A stretch of 64,000 nucleotides of DNA from Sordariomycetes sp. S80-01Y (GCA_037042185.1 JAXQJY010000030.1:930001-994000); one strand, 5' to 3'; counted from the stretch's first letter, positions 12,240 through 23,947 are shown. The notes: generated by a model from the letters alone, not told the origin. Made by a program: numbers and translations.

Positions 12240-13452
12240 ATGGACGGCATGGACTACGACCCCATGGCGATGGACGGAGGAGACTCTGAGCAGCCTCAGG
12301 TCAAGATCTCAGCGGTAGGTCTTCGCTTGAACATGGTTATGGAGCAGTAGACCTAACTCGCTCTTCAGGCCGACAGCTCGCACGTCGACTTTGAACTTTC
12401 CCGAACAAACCTCTCGTTCGCCAACTCCCTGCGCCGAGTCATTCAGGCCGAAGTTCCCACCATCGCCATCGATCTCGTCGAAGTAGAAGTCAACACCTCG
12501 GTGCTTGCCGACGAGTTTATCGCCCATCGACTCGGTCTCATCCCGCTCGACAGCAAGACCGCGTACGAGCTGAACTTTAGCCGTGACTGCGACTGCGAGC
12601 AGTACTGCGAACAATGCAGCGTCACCCTGACCCTCAACGCCAAATGCCAGAGCGACGAGATCATGAAGGTGTATGCCTCGGATTTGGTGACGGACGGGCG
12701 GCACTCGAGCAACGTCGGCAAGCCCATCATCACGGATCCGGACGGTCAGGGGTGTTTGATCGCGAAGCTGCGACGGGACCAGGAGCTAAAATTGACGTGT
12801 ATCGCGAAGAAGGGGATTGCTAAGGAGCATGCCAAATGGATGCCCACTAGCGCCGTTGGGTTCGAGTACGATCCTCACAACAAACTGAAGCACACGGACC
12901 TGTGGTTCGAGAACGACACGGATCCGGAAAAGGAATGGTAAGTTTGGATGGCGGAGAGAGGCTTGGAGGATTACTGATGAGTATAGGCCGAAGAGCAAGT
13001 ACGCGGATTGGGAAGACCCCCCGCAAGAGGGCGAGCCGTTCGACTACGATGCCAAGCCCAACCGGTTCTACTTTGAGGTCGAGACGTCCGGCAGCATGGA
13101 CCCCGATCAGATTGTTCAAGAGGGCATCCGCGAGCTGCAGCGCAAGCTCGGTAGTCTCCTCAAGACTCTTGACCCTAGGAAGTATGGAGGCGACGAGGAC
13201 AACTTTGACGGAGCTCGCAGTCCTGATATGAACATGGACGGTGGAGGCTGGAATGACCCGGGCTACGGCGACGGGAACCAGACTGCGTATGGCGGCGGCG
13301 GCCAGACTGCATACGGCGGTGGTGGTATGACCTCGTATGGAGGAGGCCAGACTGCTTATGGAGGCGGCGGCCAGACCGCCTACGGCGGCCAGACCTCGTA
13401 CGGTGGTAACTACGGGTCAGGTACATCCTACGGAGGGTCTTCGTGGCAATGA
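12240..13452 (+). CDS. RPB3: RNA polymerase II subunit RPB3
   Basis: Three exons: 12240..12314, 12369..12937 and 12987..13452, 369 aa. Introns are 54 and 49 nt (GTAGGT..TTCAG; GTAAGT..TATAG). RPB3 forms the alpha-like assembly heterodimer with RPB11. Visible features are the alpha motif [24 protein letters not shown], the zinc ligands C99, C101, C105 and C108 in [12 protein letters not shown], and the C-terminal helix [18 protein letters not shown]. After residue ~305 there is a Gly/Tyr/Gln/Thr tail of about 60 residues built from QTAYGGGG-like repeats, absent from yeast RPB3. Start and stop are unambiguous. Confidence 0.96.
13278..13440 (+). repeat. In-frame Tyr-Gly-Gly repeat coding the RPB3 tail
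   Basis: Imperfect tandem GGN-rich repeat encoding about six units of the type (Q/M)T(A/S)YGGGG, within the last exon of RPB3. The codons vary (GCG/GCA/GCT; TAT/TAC), so protein-level selection rather than recent DNA slippage is plausible. Confidence 0.8.
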
Positions 13453-13745
13453 ATGCACGAAGTGGTGGAAGAGCGGGTAGGATTGTGGCGTTGCAGGCTG
13501 TCTGGGTTTTCTAATCTACTTTTGGAATGCCTCCGTTTCGGAGAGTGTACATCATGAAAAGCATAGCACGGAGATAGAATGGTCTTGGATGCGAGTTCTT
13601 GGTCCCCCAAGCGTCGGTGCTTTCTCGTTGTCTATGTGCCGTTGGTGTGTGCAACCCCTGCCTCCCCAGTCTATGAAGGAACCCAAACGCCAGATGCAAT
13701 GAGCCCGCCACCCACCGTTTATCCAGTGACGGCCGCCCACCCGAG

Positions 13746-14863
13746 CTACAGGCTCTGGTCTGGTACGGCAACCTTTCTATATGCCTTGCGGTGCATCTCT
13801 AAAAAGACAAAAGTACAAATCGTATGCCTGTCTCGGTCAGCTCCATTGCTCGGCTGAAAAAGGGGCCACGGGGAAACTTACGGTCCTAATCGCAGGAAAC
13901 TGGGCACCCAGCCCTTGAACACCCACCGGATTCCCTCTTGCTTCGAAACATCCCTCACAATCTGCAAGATACCCTGTTTCTCACTGCTCGACATGACCCT
14001 CGTCTTGATGACATCAATTGGGCTCGTCACCGTCGCAGCCACGAGACCGGCCAACAAGGAGGCCGAAAAGTGTGTTGTCAGGTTATCTTTCATCGGTGTG
14101 TAGTCGAGCAGCATGCGCTTGGCCGTATCGTAACTTGCAAGCTGACTAGCCGTCATGAAGGCTGCGCGAGTGCTGTTGGGTAGCCAGCCCCTGAACCAAG
14201 AAACGGCACCCTCCTCCCTCGCCATGCGGATCATACCGTCGACGGCGTGTTTATAGTTCCTCCGCTGCTCAGCTGGGAGAGAGGCATCGTGCTGCATCCT
14301 TACGTTCAGCACATCTGCAAAGTTGCCCGCGATGCCACCGATGAAGCCGCTGCTGATGGACATGGCGCACAGCATAGGGAACGAAGGGTCCTTATCCTTG
14401 CTATACCTGTTCTTCATCTCCTCGTAGATACCAAAGCGAACAGTCGAATACGTCAACTGGCGCAACAGACTGGCCGACAGCCCGTTGTACAGACCCAACA
14501 CACCGTCGTTGCGCAAAATGTTGACGAAGGTACCAGACATGTTCTTCGGGGCGTCGGCTGTGCGTGTTTGTAACCTGACCTATGCTCGAGTCAGTGGGGG
14601 TTTGCCATTGAGGCCGTCCCGAGAGGCGTACCTTGACTGCGCTGAGGTTAGCCAGCTTTCTTGAGGCATTCTGCGCCGAGAGGGAAGACGAAGCACGTAC
14701 CGAGATCCAGGGGATGCGTGACACAGGCGGCCATGCTGCTCGCACTGCCGCCAAACCAGAAGGGATACCGGATAGCGCTCTGCTTTTTCCTGCTCGCCCT
14801 CCGTTCTGCCCTGACGGCCGCCGAGTCCTTGGCCGAAGCCTCCGCAGAGCTGGTTGAGCTCAT
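13746..14863 (-). CDS. DIC1: Mitochondrial dicarboxylate carrier
   Basis: Four exons, complement(join(13746..13827, 13882..14579, 14632..14636, 14701..14863)), 315 aa, normal for SLC25 carriers. It exchanges dicarboxylates (malate, succinate) for phosphate across the inner mitochondrial membrane. Three carrier repeats show the signatures HPLDLVKVRLQTR, FADVLNVRMQ (Pro replaced by Phe, as the family tolerates) and SPIDVIKTRV. The first signature can only be read by including a 5-nt exon (TCAAG). The last exon gives TICTFVFLEMHRKAYRK, the normal carrier C-terminus. Introns are 54, 52 and 64 nt with good donors (GTAAGT, GTACGC, GTACGT). Divergent from MSF1. Confidence 0.93.
14632..14636 (-). other. 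DIC1: 5-nt microexon of DIC1
   Basis: The sequence is CGCAG|TCAAG|GTACGC on the minus strand. Exon 1 ends CTC-G. Adding TC AAG and then GTC AGG gives L-V-K-V-R, exactly the family signature. Skipping it, or using the CTCAG acceptor 5 nt upstream, shifts the frame. Both flanking introns have normal length and branch sites (GCTAACC and CTGAC). Confidence 0.85.
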
Positions 14864-15226
14864 TGTAGCGGACGTTTCCCTTTAGCAGTTTGTCTAGAGT
14901 AAGGCGCCATGTAAGGCTGTGACGAAGGGAAGGGGATGCGATTGGCGGGAAAGTGATCGTGGGCTCGAAGACGAGAAGAGAGAGGCAGCGCCGCTGTTTG
15001 CCGGCCGATACCTTGGTATCTCCAAGATGACGAAAAAAAAGGTGGGGCCGCGTCGCGAAGTCGGCGTCTTGGGGGAAATTTTGGAGCGGCGCGCGACGGG
15101 CCACAGCCAGCTTCAACCGAGTTGCACCGAGATAGCAGTTGGCCCTTCACTGCGCGCGCTTTGGGCCGGTTACTCGAAGCTGATGATGCGCTTTGGGACA
15201 CGAAGGAGCATTGCTGCACTGTTACG
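14864..15226. promoter_or_regulatory. Shared divergent promoter of DIC1 and MSF1
   Basis: 363 bp between the start codons of two nuclear genes for mitochondrial proteins, so a common promoter for mitochondrial function is plausible (inference). No specific binding site identified. Confidence 0.5.
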
Positions 15227-16724
15227 ATGAGGGTCCAACTGCGCTGTGGGCTAGGGCTGGGGAGTGTGGGAGCTTTCGGGCTCAGGAGGGCGGGTTGCGC
15301 CGTGAGGATGTACAGCTCTGGTAGGCGGCATTGAGCCTCCCCTGGTCTTCTTTCGACCAGAACAAAAGCTAACATGTCGGCAAGAGTCAGAACCGCAGTC
15401 AAAGCCGCCATCTAGAGGGCCCCCAGTGCCATCCTCCATCTCCGTACAAGACAAAACGTACCAGCCCGACGCCAAGTGGTTCAACATCCCTCCCAACGTT
15501 CTCGCTGCGACCTCTCGCCGGTTACATCTACAGAAAGACCACCCTATATCGATAACTCGGCAAATAATCGAGGCTTCCTTCCCCTCTCCAGTCTACAAAT
15601 ACTATTCCGGACTGTCCCCAGTCGTAACGACGCAGCAGAACTTCGATTCACTGGGCTTTCCGGCGGATCACGTTGGGCGAGCAAAGAGCGACACCTACTA
15701 TGTTAACGAGACGACGCTCCTCAGGACGCATACGAGTGCGCACCAGGCAGATACGTTCAGGGCGGACGAGAGTGACGGGTATCTGATCTCGGCGGATGTG
15801 TACAGGCGGGACGCCATCGACAGTAGTCACTATCCTGTGTTTCACCAGATGGAGGGGGCGAGGAGCTGGGACAGAACCAAAGTACCGAACGGAGACATTG
15901 TGGCTGCTGTGAATGCGGACATCGAGAAGCTGCCTAAGCATGGGGTTAAGGTGGAAGATCCAAGCCCTCCTTTTCACGAGGAGCGCAACCCCCTCCAGAC
16001 GGAACACCACACAGCTGCTGAATCCGAGGCCATCGGGAAGCACCTGAAGAGATCCATCGAGTGCATGGTCGTCGACATCTTCTCCCGCGCAAAGGCTGCT
16101 GCCGTCAAGGCTGATCCGGACTTTGTGGACGAGCCTCTCCAGATGCGCTGGGTGGAAGCTTACTTCCCCTTCACATCACCGTCATGGGAGCTCGAAGTAT
16201 ACTACGAGGGCGACTGGCTCGAGGTCCTCGGATGCGGCGTGGTGAAGCAAGATCTCTACATCAACGCCGACGTGCCTCAAAAGCTGGGTTGGGCTTTTGG
16301 CATAGGCATCGACCGCATCGCCATGCTGCTGTTCAAGATTACGGACATTCGGCTGTTCTGGAGCCAGGATTCGAGGTTTCTGTCGCAGTTCACAGGTGTG
16401 AGCGACAGTCTCGATACGTTGAGCCGCTTCGTTCCGTTTTCCAAGTACCCAGCCTCCCCAAGAGACCTGTCCTTCTGGCTACCGCAGGACGGATCGTTCC
16501 ACGAGAACGACTTCATGGAAATTGTGAGGGATATTGGCGGAAACACGGTCGAGGAAGTCAAGTTGTTCGACGAGTTCACGCACCCCAAAAACGGGAAGGA
16601 GAGCAAGAGCTATCGCATCGTTTACCGGAGCATGGACCGCACCATGACCAACCAGGAGGTCAAGGAGATGCAGGAGCAGGTCCGTCAGGCGCTGGTCGAG
16701 AAGCTCGGCGTCGTGATGCGCTAG
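15227..16724 (+). CDS. MSF1: Mitochondrial phenylalanyl-tRNA synthetase
   Basis: Proposed exons 15227..15320 and 15391..16724, 475 aa. The intron branch CTAAC at 15370 favours the acceptor at 15390; an alternative at 15426 also keeps the frame and removes 12 residues. Exon 1 encodes a positively charged, hydrophobic mitochondrial presequence (MRVQLRCGLGLGSVGAFGLRR). The body is the monomeric class II PheRS: motif 2 region around HTSAHQ and FHQMEGARSWD, motif 3 GWAFGIGIDRIAMLLF, and a C-terminal anticodon-binding FDX-ACB domain from KYPASPRDLSFWLP to the end. It charges mitochondrial tRNA-Phe. Confidence 0.93.
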
Positions 16725-19034
16725 ATTGATGGAGGAGCCATACGTCGAGCGGAGAAGTCTCAGCACTGCCCCGCGGATTATCGCCATCCGAGGCATGGAC
16801 CTCGAAGACACCACGGGTTTCTTTCCGATGTGGTGGCTTCGGAAGATGTCCTTTGATCTACTGAATGTCTAGCGGTCATATTGATTGGACGGGGGGCTTG
16901 TATTACCACTGTCTGCCGAATAAGAAGCTGGGGGAGATCGGCCGATACGTTAAAGGCTAGGGAGCATGTACGATGGCACGGGAATGTATACTATTGGCGA
17001 AGAAATGCCTCATTGTTGAATACATACGACCCTTCTATTCTGCACGACATCGGAGGATCTGAGGAGGCCGCTTCTGACGACTGTCATCGTGCAAAGTAGC
17101 TTGAGTTTTTGCGGCCATGGTAGCCCAGAGTGACGGTTGGTACCCTTCCTTTTTCTTGCTACCCTTTTCCGGCCCTCCTTTGACTCTAATAGAGGCAACG
17201 TGACTTGTCAGGTTCGCAGGCTCGTTGTTCTCAAAGGAAGAGGCAAACCATGAAGGTATCTCTTCTCCAAGCTTCCGTCGTCCTGCGACTCTGCATGCAG
17301 GCACTTACACAGCCACGTTCTTTTGCCTCCACTTCCCACGACCGGGCCAGGTGGGGGGAAAAGCCAAGAGTCGCGGGGGATGACAATAAGACGCAGCCCA
17401 TGTGCGCCACCCGTCAAGCCTCCGTCCGCAGCAGCTTTTGATTCACCCTCAGGAGGCGCCGAGTGATAGTCCCGAATGTGGGAGGAACGGTGGTCGGTAG
17501 ATGGCCGAGCCAGATAACCTACGGCGCTATCGAAGGGCCCTCCACGAGCTTAAGCTGGCGGGTGAAGTGAGGGAGCAAATCCCATCAGCAAATCACATCG
17601 CCTCCTGCTTCGGCTGAAGTTCTCTGCTGTGCTTTCCCCTCTTCGCGACGGACGATGTAGGAGCGTTGGTGGCTATCACGGTTCTTGGCCAAGCCTAAAA
17701 GCGAAGGTCGACGGCGCAAGCCCGAGGCTGCGAACATCGGCAAATGGCAAATGCGCTGCGGCGGGTGACGGAAAACCAAATGGGCGCAAGATTTGCGAGC
17801 GCCGGAGGCAAACATGGGCAGCAGCCTCGCAGTTGACGCATACAGGTGCAGGGTCGCGAAAATCCCCCAGGGCATGATCAACAGGGCCGGGCCCGAGGGC
17901 ACTCCGCCCAGAAGCTGTCGCAAGCTCTACGAGTCAGTGGGTCATTGCCAAAGCCAAGCCACAGGCCTGGGTGGTGGTGACCAGCGTCGAGGTGACTGAC
18001 TGACGACAATCGCGTGGACGAGTGTGAGACGCAGGGAAGAATGACGTCGGCTCAGCGCATCGTGGTTGGAATCGCTGCGCCTGGACGGAGTGCGAGGCGT
18101 GGACGGAAATGCGAAGGCGTGTGACGTTGCCAAGGCTGCGCAGCACCCTCACCAGTCTCACCAGCCGCTGGCACCTCACTCAGGCTGGGTACGGACCTGG
18201 CACTGGGCAGAGCGCAGCACAGCGCGGCAGAGCACTGCACAAGCAAAGAAGAGCGCGAACCCATCGGGATCGGGGAGGGCATGGCGCTCCGTCGTGTTTC
18301 CGGACGCTTGCACATTGAGCCAATCTCCACCATGGAGGCAGAGCATCTTGAACCAGCCTGAGAGTACCTCCGTGAGGTAGTGCTAGCGATGCTTGGGGCT
18401 GAGGGCTCTGAGGCTGGGAGGTGCCCAGTCCGTGCTCGACCATCTTCATTTCCAAGCATCAACGAGAACACGACGGCCAAACCCAAACGACGCCAGAAGC
18501 GTCCAGAACCCACAGCCTCGTGGTGCAGCTGCAGTGCCAGTCAGTGGTCTCGCCTCTGCCGAACAAAGACATTCCCGATCTGCTGCAAGCGGAGGAGGAT
18601 CCAGGACCGCCTGCAGGAAAAACGCTGGCACTGACTGACTGAGCAAAGGGGCTGTGCCAGTCCAGAAGGTAAAAAGGTGGCTCGGGGCTCATTGCCTCCT
18701 GATGGCCCCCGCTGAGACGTCTGGCCCCGCTGTAACCGCCGGGTCCACTTTGCCATGGCGCTGTCAGTGGGTGACACTGCCCCTCGATACGGCGCTTGAT
18801 AAAGACAACGTCTGCTTCCGTCCTTTCAGCGTTTGACCTCCATCTCTCCATCTTCCAACTACCAAACCTCTGTTCTGCATCCCAAACGACTTCTTGTTGT
18901 GCTTCTGTAGCGAAGCTGTTCATCACATCCATCGACAGAACGCTCGACGACTTCTACGAAAGGAACCACTTGGCGCCATCGCCACCTTCACCAACCTCCT
19001 TACCACCACCTTCACGAACACGCACAACACAACC
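16725..19034. other. 2.3-kb intergenic, upstream of calcipressin
   Basis: The region between MSF1 (+) and the calcipressin gene (+). ORFs between 17.0 and 18.9 kb overlap in all frames with low-complexity composition, as expected by chance in GC-rich DNA. The last ~250 bp are C/T-rich and probably the calcipressin 5' leader. Confidence 0.5.
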
Positions 19035-19796
19035 ATGGAGCCCTCACCACGTCCCTCCCGCTCGTCCTCCAACGCCTCCCGCAACTCGCAAGGTCTGAAG
19101 CTTGACCTCTCCACCATCCCGGCATACCAACCCCCCACGCCGCCCTCCAACACCCTTCTGCTCACCAACCTCGACAACCTCGATATCTTCAAGCCAGATA
19201 ACCTCTCCACCATCCGCAATCTGATCGCCGCATCCGCCTTCATCCATGCCTTCGCTCCTCTGAAGAGCTTCCGAAGAATCGTGGTGTCCTTCTTCGATGT
19301 GGACAGCGCGATTCGCGTAAAGAAGATCTGGGACGGCGAGAAGATCCTCGGGGAGAAGGTCAAGATCTACTTTGGCATGGACACAAACACTCAAGCCAAG
19401 GACGAGAGATTGGCGTTGCCTGATGCCGGGAAGCTCTTCTTCATCTCGCCACCCCCCAGCCCCCCGCATGGATGGGAGATGAAGATGGAAGATGCGCCGA
19501 ACAAGTTGGTCCACGCGGACGATCTGGCGGCTGCCTTGTCAAAGTTGAGGCAAGACAACCACACACCCGCCGTGGACTCGCCGGTCACCCCCGCCGAGGG
19601 CACCACTATCCCCGGCCTGAGCTCAAGGAGTCGCAGCTCCACGCTCATCTACCAACCTGATGACAAGAGCCCGAACATGCCGGCTGTCGTCGTGGAGGAC
19701 ATGACGGATGAGCCCGAGGAGATGAGCCCCCTCGAGCCGAAAACTCTCAAGACGCACACGGCACGGCCTCCTATCGAGACGATGCAAGATGCATGA
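19035..19796 (+). CDS. RCN1: Calcipressin (regulator of calcineurin)
   Basis: Single exon, 253 aa. Binds and modulates the Ca2+/calmodulin phosphatase calcineurin. An RRM-like domain (about residues 35-120) is followed by the hallmark FFISPPPSPPHGWE motif (human FLISPPASPP). The C-terminal region keeps two further segments that align with human RCAN1: MPAVVVEDM (RCAN1 PSVVVHV) and PKTLKTHTARPPIET (RCAN1 PKIIQTRRPEYTP), the PxIxIT-like and TxxP-like calcineurin contacts. The ATG at 19035 starts MEPSPRPSRS; the frame is open upstream to 18894 but without conservation, so the downstream ATG is preferred. Confidence 0.93.
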   Translation: MEPSPRPSRSSSNASRNSQGLKLDLSTIPAYQPPTPPSNTLLLTNLDNLDIFKPDNLSTIRNLIAASAFIHAFAPLKSFRRIVVSFFDVDSAIRVKKIWDGEKILGEKVKIYFGMDTNTQAKDERLALPDAGKLFFISPPPSPPHGWEMKMEDAPNKLVHADDLAAALSKLRQDNHTPAVDSPVTPAEGTTIPGLSSRSRSSTLIYQPDDKSPNMPAVVVEDMTDEPEEMSPLEPKTLKTHTARPPIETMQDA

Positions 19797-20136
19797 GCTC
19801 TTGAGTTCGCTGGCGTTTGGGATAATGCGTTCGTTTGGCATGCATTGGTTTTGAGGGTCGTATCGGAGTTCACGGATCGTTTCAGCAATCAAAGACGCGC
19901 CATATCCTTTGGCGTTAAAACTCGGACAACTTGTACAACTAGTCATAGATACTCATCACGCACAGCTGTGCGGCTTGCGGACAATTGAATCTTGAAAAGA
20001 TCAAAATGAAATTTCCCTTGGTAATTACCGTACTGTGATGTGAACGAAGGAGCCGCCTCCCTAAAATTTGAGACATCCTACGGTGCGAAATCTGAAGCAC
20101 CATAAACCTCTCGTTGTCTTAAACATTCGCCCTGTC
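19797..20136. other. Intergenic, convergent 3' ends
   Basis: About 340 bp between the convergent calcipressin and MpaB-type genes. AT-richer sequence, no gene seen. Confidence 0.6.
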
Positions 20137-21597
20137 TCACTGCAGCTTTCCCAAGACCTGCTCTGCCGGAATTATCATGGCCATTTTCTGAGCGAACGTC
20201 GTTTGCCAAGGGTAAAGCATGTTGCTTGCCCAGATCCCCGCCAGGACGGCGAAGACCAGCAATATGGTGGTGACCACGCTCCTCGGGGTCGACGGCTCGC
20301 CAAACGCCCCCAGCTCCGTCATCTTCCCGATAGCGGGCGTGTACTGGAAATCGAAGCTGGCCGAGTGGCCGAGCCCGCCCAGCCGCTGGCTCTTGATCAT
20401 CTCGTGTCCGTACGCGATGAAGCGCCTCACCTTCCTGTCCTGCCAGCTCTGCGGCAGCAGGGGATGGATGGCGCTCATTGTGTTCAGCATCCAGCACTGC
20501 AGATTCGCGAGGGCGCTGTAGTAGGCGCTGGGCTTGTCGATGCCCAGGGAGCTGGCTAGGCACTCGCCGTTCAGCTTGTATGTTAGGGCGGCGAGGTATT
20601 CGCGGGAGGAGTTCAGGGGTGGGACGTTGACCTGCGCGGTAAGGATGTTGTTGGCAATGATTTTGGAGTTCTTGCTGGGGCCGAGCTCAGAGGTCATGAC
20701 TGACTCCATCATGGCTTTTGCTAGGCCGGGAGATTCCATCCAGTCGACAGGGGTGCCCATGATATGGCCGATCCATCGCCATAGAGCGAGATAGTCCATC
20801 GTTTGTTCTTCAGTCAGGTACACGCCCTGTCGGGGAAGGGACATGTACACCAAGGCAGTAGAGTAGGCATCGATTGTTCCAATCTGGTGAAGATCATTGA
20901 TGGGGATACCCCAGGCTTCAGTGTTGTAATAGTCTGGCTTCTCTCTGGCGAGCCTCATAATCCTCCGACGAACACTGGCGTGTAGGAGACGGACGCGTAC
21001 AGAGGACATGTAGCCTTTGCCGCCTGGTTTGACGGAGTCGAGGCTCTCGATGCACTCGAGGAAGTGTTGCGAAGTTTCGAGCAGACGGCGACGGGTGACT
21101 TGGACGCCAAAACCTCCGGTGCGAGCGAGGGTTTCCACGACCCGCCAGGCGGCCATGCCTCCTAGCAAGGAGTTGAACAGAAGCTAGCACCGCGTCAGTA
21201 CAACTGTTATGAGACGAGGAAGCTGACTTACACCAAGCAACATCTGTCCATTGTACTGATAGACCAACTTCTGGCCCCGTTCAATCCTCTCCCAGTCCAC
21301 CCATTCGGGGACTGTATTGATCTCGGTCCACAAGGCATGCAACGTCTTGTCTTTCTCGTGATGCTCCTCCAGCAAGTTGTATAAGTCCCTCTGGCTCATG
21401 GGGCACTTCCTGCCATCTTTCGGACCAGGCGGGGAAATCTCGTCGAGGACATCCAGGGAGTCTGTTGCGAGCTTATCGTATGTGTACAGGAGCTTTTGGA
21501 TGTCGGTAACCTGAGGGTGCTGCGCTGTCCAGACAAAGTCATGGCCGCAGATTGTGCCTTTCGTGCCGGGCTCCTGATCGACTGTGGAGGTCATCAT
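20137..21597 (-). CDS. MpaB-type (DUF2236) oxygenase, copy 1
   Basis: Two exons, complement(join(20137..21183, 21232..21597)), 470 aa; 48-nt intron with a GTAAGT donor and a GCTAG acceptor. It belongs to the ER-bound oxygenase MpaB/MpaB'/rubber-oxygenase family, in which MpaB cleaves a farnesyl side chain in mycophenolic acid biosynthesis (established for that member). Family hallmarks shared with the copy at 57225: VPEWVDWERIERGQK, TGGFG, SLDSVKPGG, RVRLLHASVRRRIM, the GTIDAYSTAL region, YLALWRWIGHIMGTP and a C-terminal transmembrane helix (TTILLVFAVLAGIWAS). The start MMTSTVDQ was chosen by alignment with the paralogue's N-terminus; upstream in-frame codons are not conserved. The substrate is unknown. 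No clustered biosynthetic genes are visible beside this copy. Confidence 0.88.
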
Positions 21598-23947
21598 GAA
21601 TGACCTGGTAGAGACAGTATGGAAGGCTGATGCGGCTATGAAAGAGAATCTTAGAAGGAATACAGGCTCACTGATGGACGTGAACGGTATGGGATCTTTG
21701 TGTAAGTGTCGGGCGCCAACGATGGTGAGGCTTTCCACGGCGGATAGTCTGAGTAGAGGAAGATAGGAGCAATGAAACAAAATCGGAAAGATTCTCCTCC
21801 TCTCTCAGTATGTTTTCGGAATAAGATCCAACTGACAAGCACATATAGCAAAGACATCGCTTTGTTATATAGAAGTCCAACCCACGACACCGCAACCCCG
21901 AGATCACCTCACAACGTCTCAACACGCGCGAAACAACCGACTTACCTCGGAGCAGCAAGTAAAGCGCCCTTCCACATCTAGTATCCTCAGTTGCTCTTCA
22001 GTGCACTCCAGCGTAGGTTTGAAGTCGTGATGTGAGTCTGTAGCGAGGTGGCCGCGAACTGCTTTCCCAATTGGGGTTGTATCTGGCACCGAGGGGTTCC
22101 GTATTGGGAAAGCAGCTCGTGCGTCGGCTTGCCACAGGCATATGAAAGCGTGAGAGATGGTGTCGTATTCGTCTTCGTATTGCGAAAAAGGATAGTCTTT
22201 CTTCGAGAGGGACATCCCTGATATATATGATATTTGGGGAGGCGGTGCTTCTCGGAGCTGATTGACAAGTCCATGATGCTGGCAAAGGACTGGTGCTTGC
22301 CGTCAATCACTACTGCAACATCGCCTTTCCCTGACGCCCTGATCTGGGCAGGATGTAATAGACTTCGGCTAGAACTTCTACTAGGCTGCCTGGTTGTTCC
22401 AAAGCATTGAGACGTCTTTTGTCAATTTGGCATCATGCTGCAGAGCCAGCAAACAAACCCCATCTTGCAAGCAGTCATAAGACCACGCTCTCACTTTGCG
22501 CTACCCACTTTACGTCCTCAGTGCCTCCTCGGCATCGTAATTTGACAACTGAGAGAGACAGGTAGGCTAGGGTTCGGCAACGGTCTTGCATGTAGATGGA
22601 GCTGTCATTGGCTCCCCCGCAATGCCGTTACGTCGGCACGCCCAGAGGGATGGGACGCGATGGGTCGAAAAGCCTCCGTTTGTCCATCGTATTCGCGAAA
22701 GGGTGTGCGAGGGGCGGCTTTCACGTGGGATAGGTAAGTTGCAACGCGCTGAGGGGAAGTTGCGAGGGGGACATCTTCAAACTTGTGATCACAGGCTCGT
22801 GTCAGGCGGCTTCACGATTCAGCCCGAGTGTCCGAACTGGTGATGTTGAACTCGAACTCATTGCATTTACACGAGCCTCGTGCGGTGATCCTTCCTCATC
22901 ACGTAGTAATGTTGGCCCCGGAGGTTAGAGATTCTACGAGAGGTCTTCGAGACAACCATATGTACCATCTTCCCGCAGGGTATTGAGGCCCGTGCGCGAC
23001 TTGAGCAAATGACGTCACGGGACCCTTACCCCAGATCTACGAGCATCCGCATCCGCTTCTCGAGGTTTATGGCAATTTGGTTGTTCCCGGTCTCCTGAAC
23101 GGGTTCATCATTGATGTTAGAAAACTTTGCTTGTAGGTATGAGCTAAGATTCAGGTCGAATCATATGAAAGGCTGGGGAGAGGGTTACCCAACTCCTCCC
23201 TGCTGCCGCAACATTTAAGATGTGGGTGACAGAAGCAAACATCTCTGAATCTATTCGGCATGTTCATACCAAATCGTACAGCACATAAGCAATACGTGAC
23301 AGGAAAATCCTCAGACACAACCCGGGGCAAGTTTTGAATCCAGGGCTAGGGTCAAACAACTTGCTCTGATGAACAAACAGTGTCGGCTGTATTTGCGTGT
23401 ATCGATATCAAGTTTGCTATGGTCAGGCCTTCAAATTGACATGGGCCACATTGAAACTAGCTCAACGAGGCCCGTCGGCCTTCCAAAAAAGAAGGGCCAG
23501 TACATGGAGAGACAATACCATTCAAATTTCCAAGAAATTCATTGACCGAGGACGTGAGTGTTGTTCCGGGCGAACCAGTCTGGAGTTTTCATCATAATTT
23601 CAGGGCACGAGAGCCAGACAACTCCACTGCACGTAGTGCTAGGATGACAGCTGCCCTGAGAGGAGAACCACAATAGGATAACTGAGTTCTTCACAGAATG
23701 ATATCAATAATCAATGATGACTGGACTCAGAATAAACCACCTTCAGCAACGCTCACCAAGGAGCGATTACACCGGCCCCCGGCCTCACATTCATCCGAAA
23801 AGCTCATTCGTCCCGAGACAGTTCCAGCCCCACTTTTAACCCCGGCGCCAGAACGCGGCTTCCGTCGTCGCGGCGCCGATTTTTCTGCAGCACCCCCTTC
23901 CCGGATCACCTCTACACGACCAGCATCGGCCTTCCTTGGTCGCAACC
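21598..23947. other. 2.3-kb divergent intergenic region
   Basis: Lies between MpaB copy 1 (-) and RRG9 (+). Apart from the coding-like relic near 21.9-22.4 kb described separately, I see no supportable gene; 22.4-23.7 kb is AT-richer and featureless. Confidence 0.5.
21919..22380 (-). pseudogene. Unassigned coding-like fragment upstream of MpaB copy 1
   Basis: Two minus-strand stretches read like protein: one from about 22380 to 22213 (ending KHRLPKYHIYQ, with GDVAVVIDGKHQSFASIMD) and one from 22215 to 21919 (MSLSKKDYPFSQYEDEYD, then SHAFICLWQADARAAFPIR). They are in different frames and no clear intron joins them. The second ends at a good donor (GAG|GTAAGT), so it could be an exon of a small gene or an upstream exon of the MpaB gene. 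I do not recognise the family. It could equally be a chance pair of ORFs. Confidence 0.25.
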
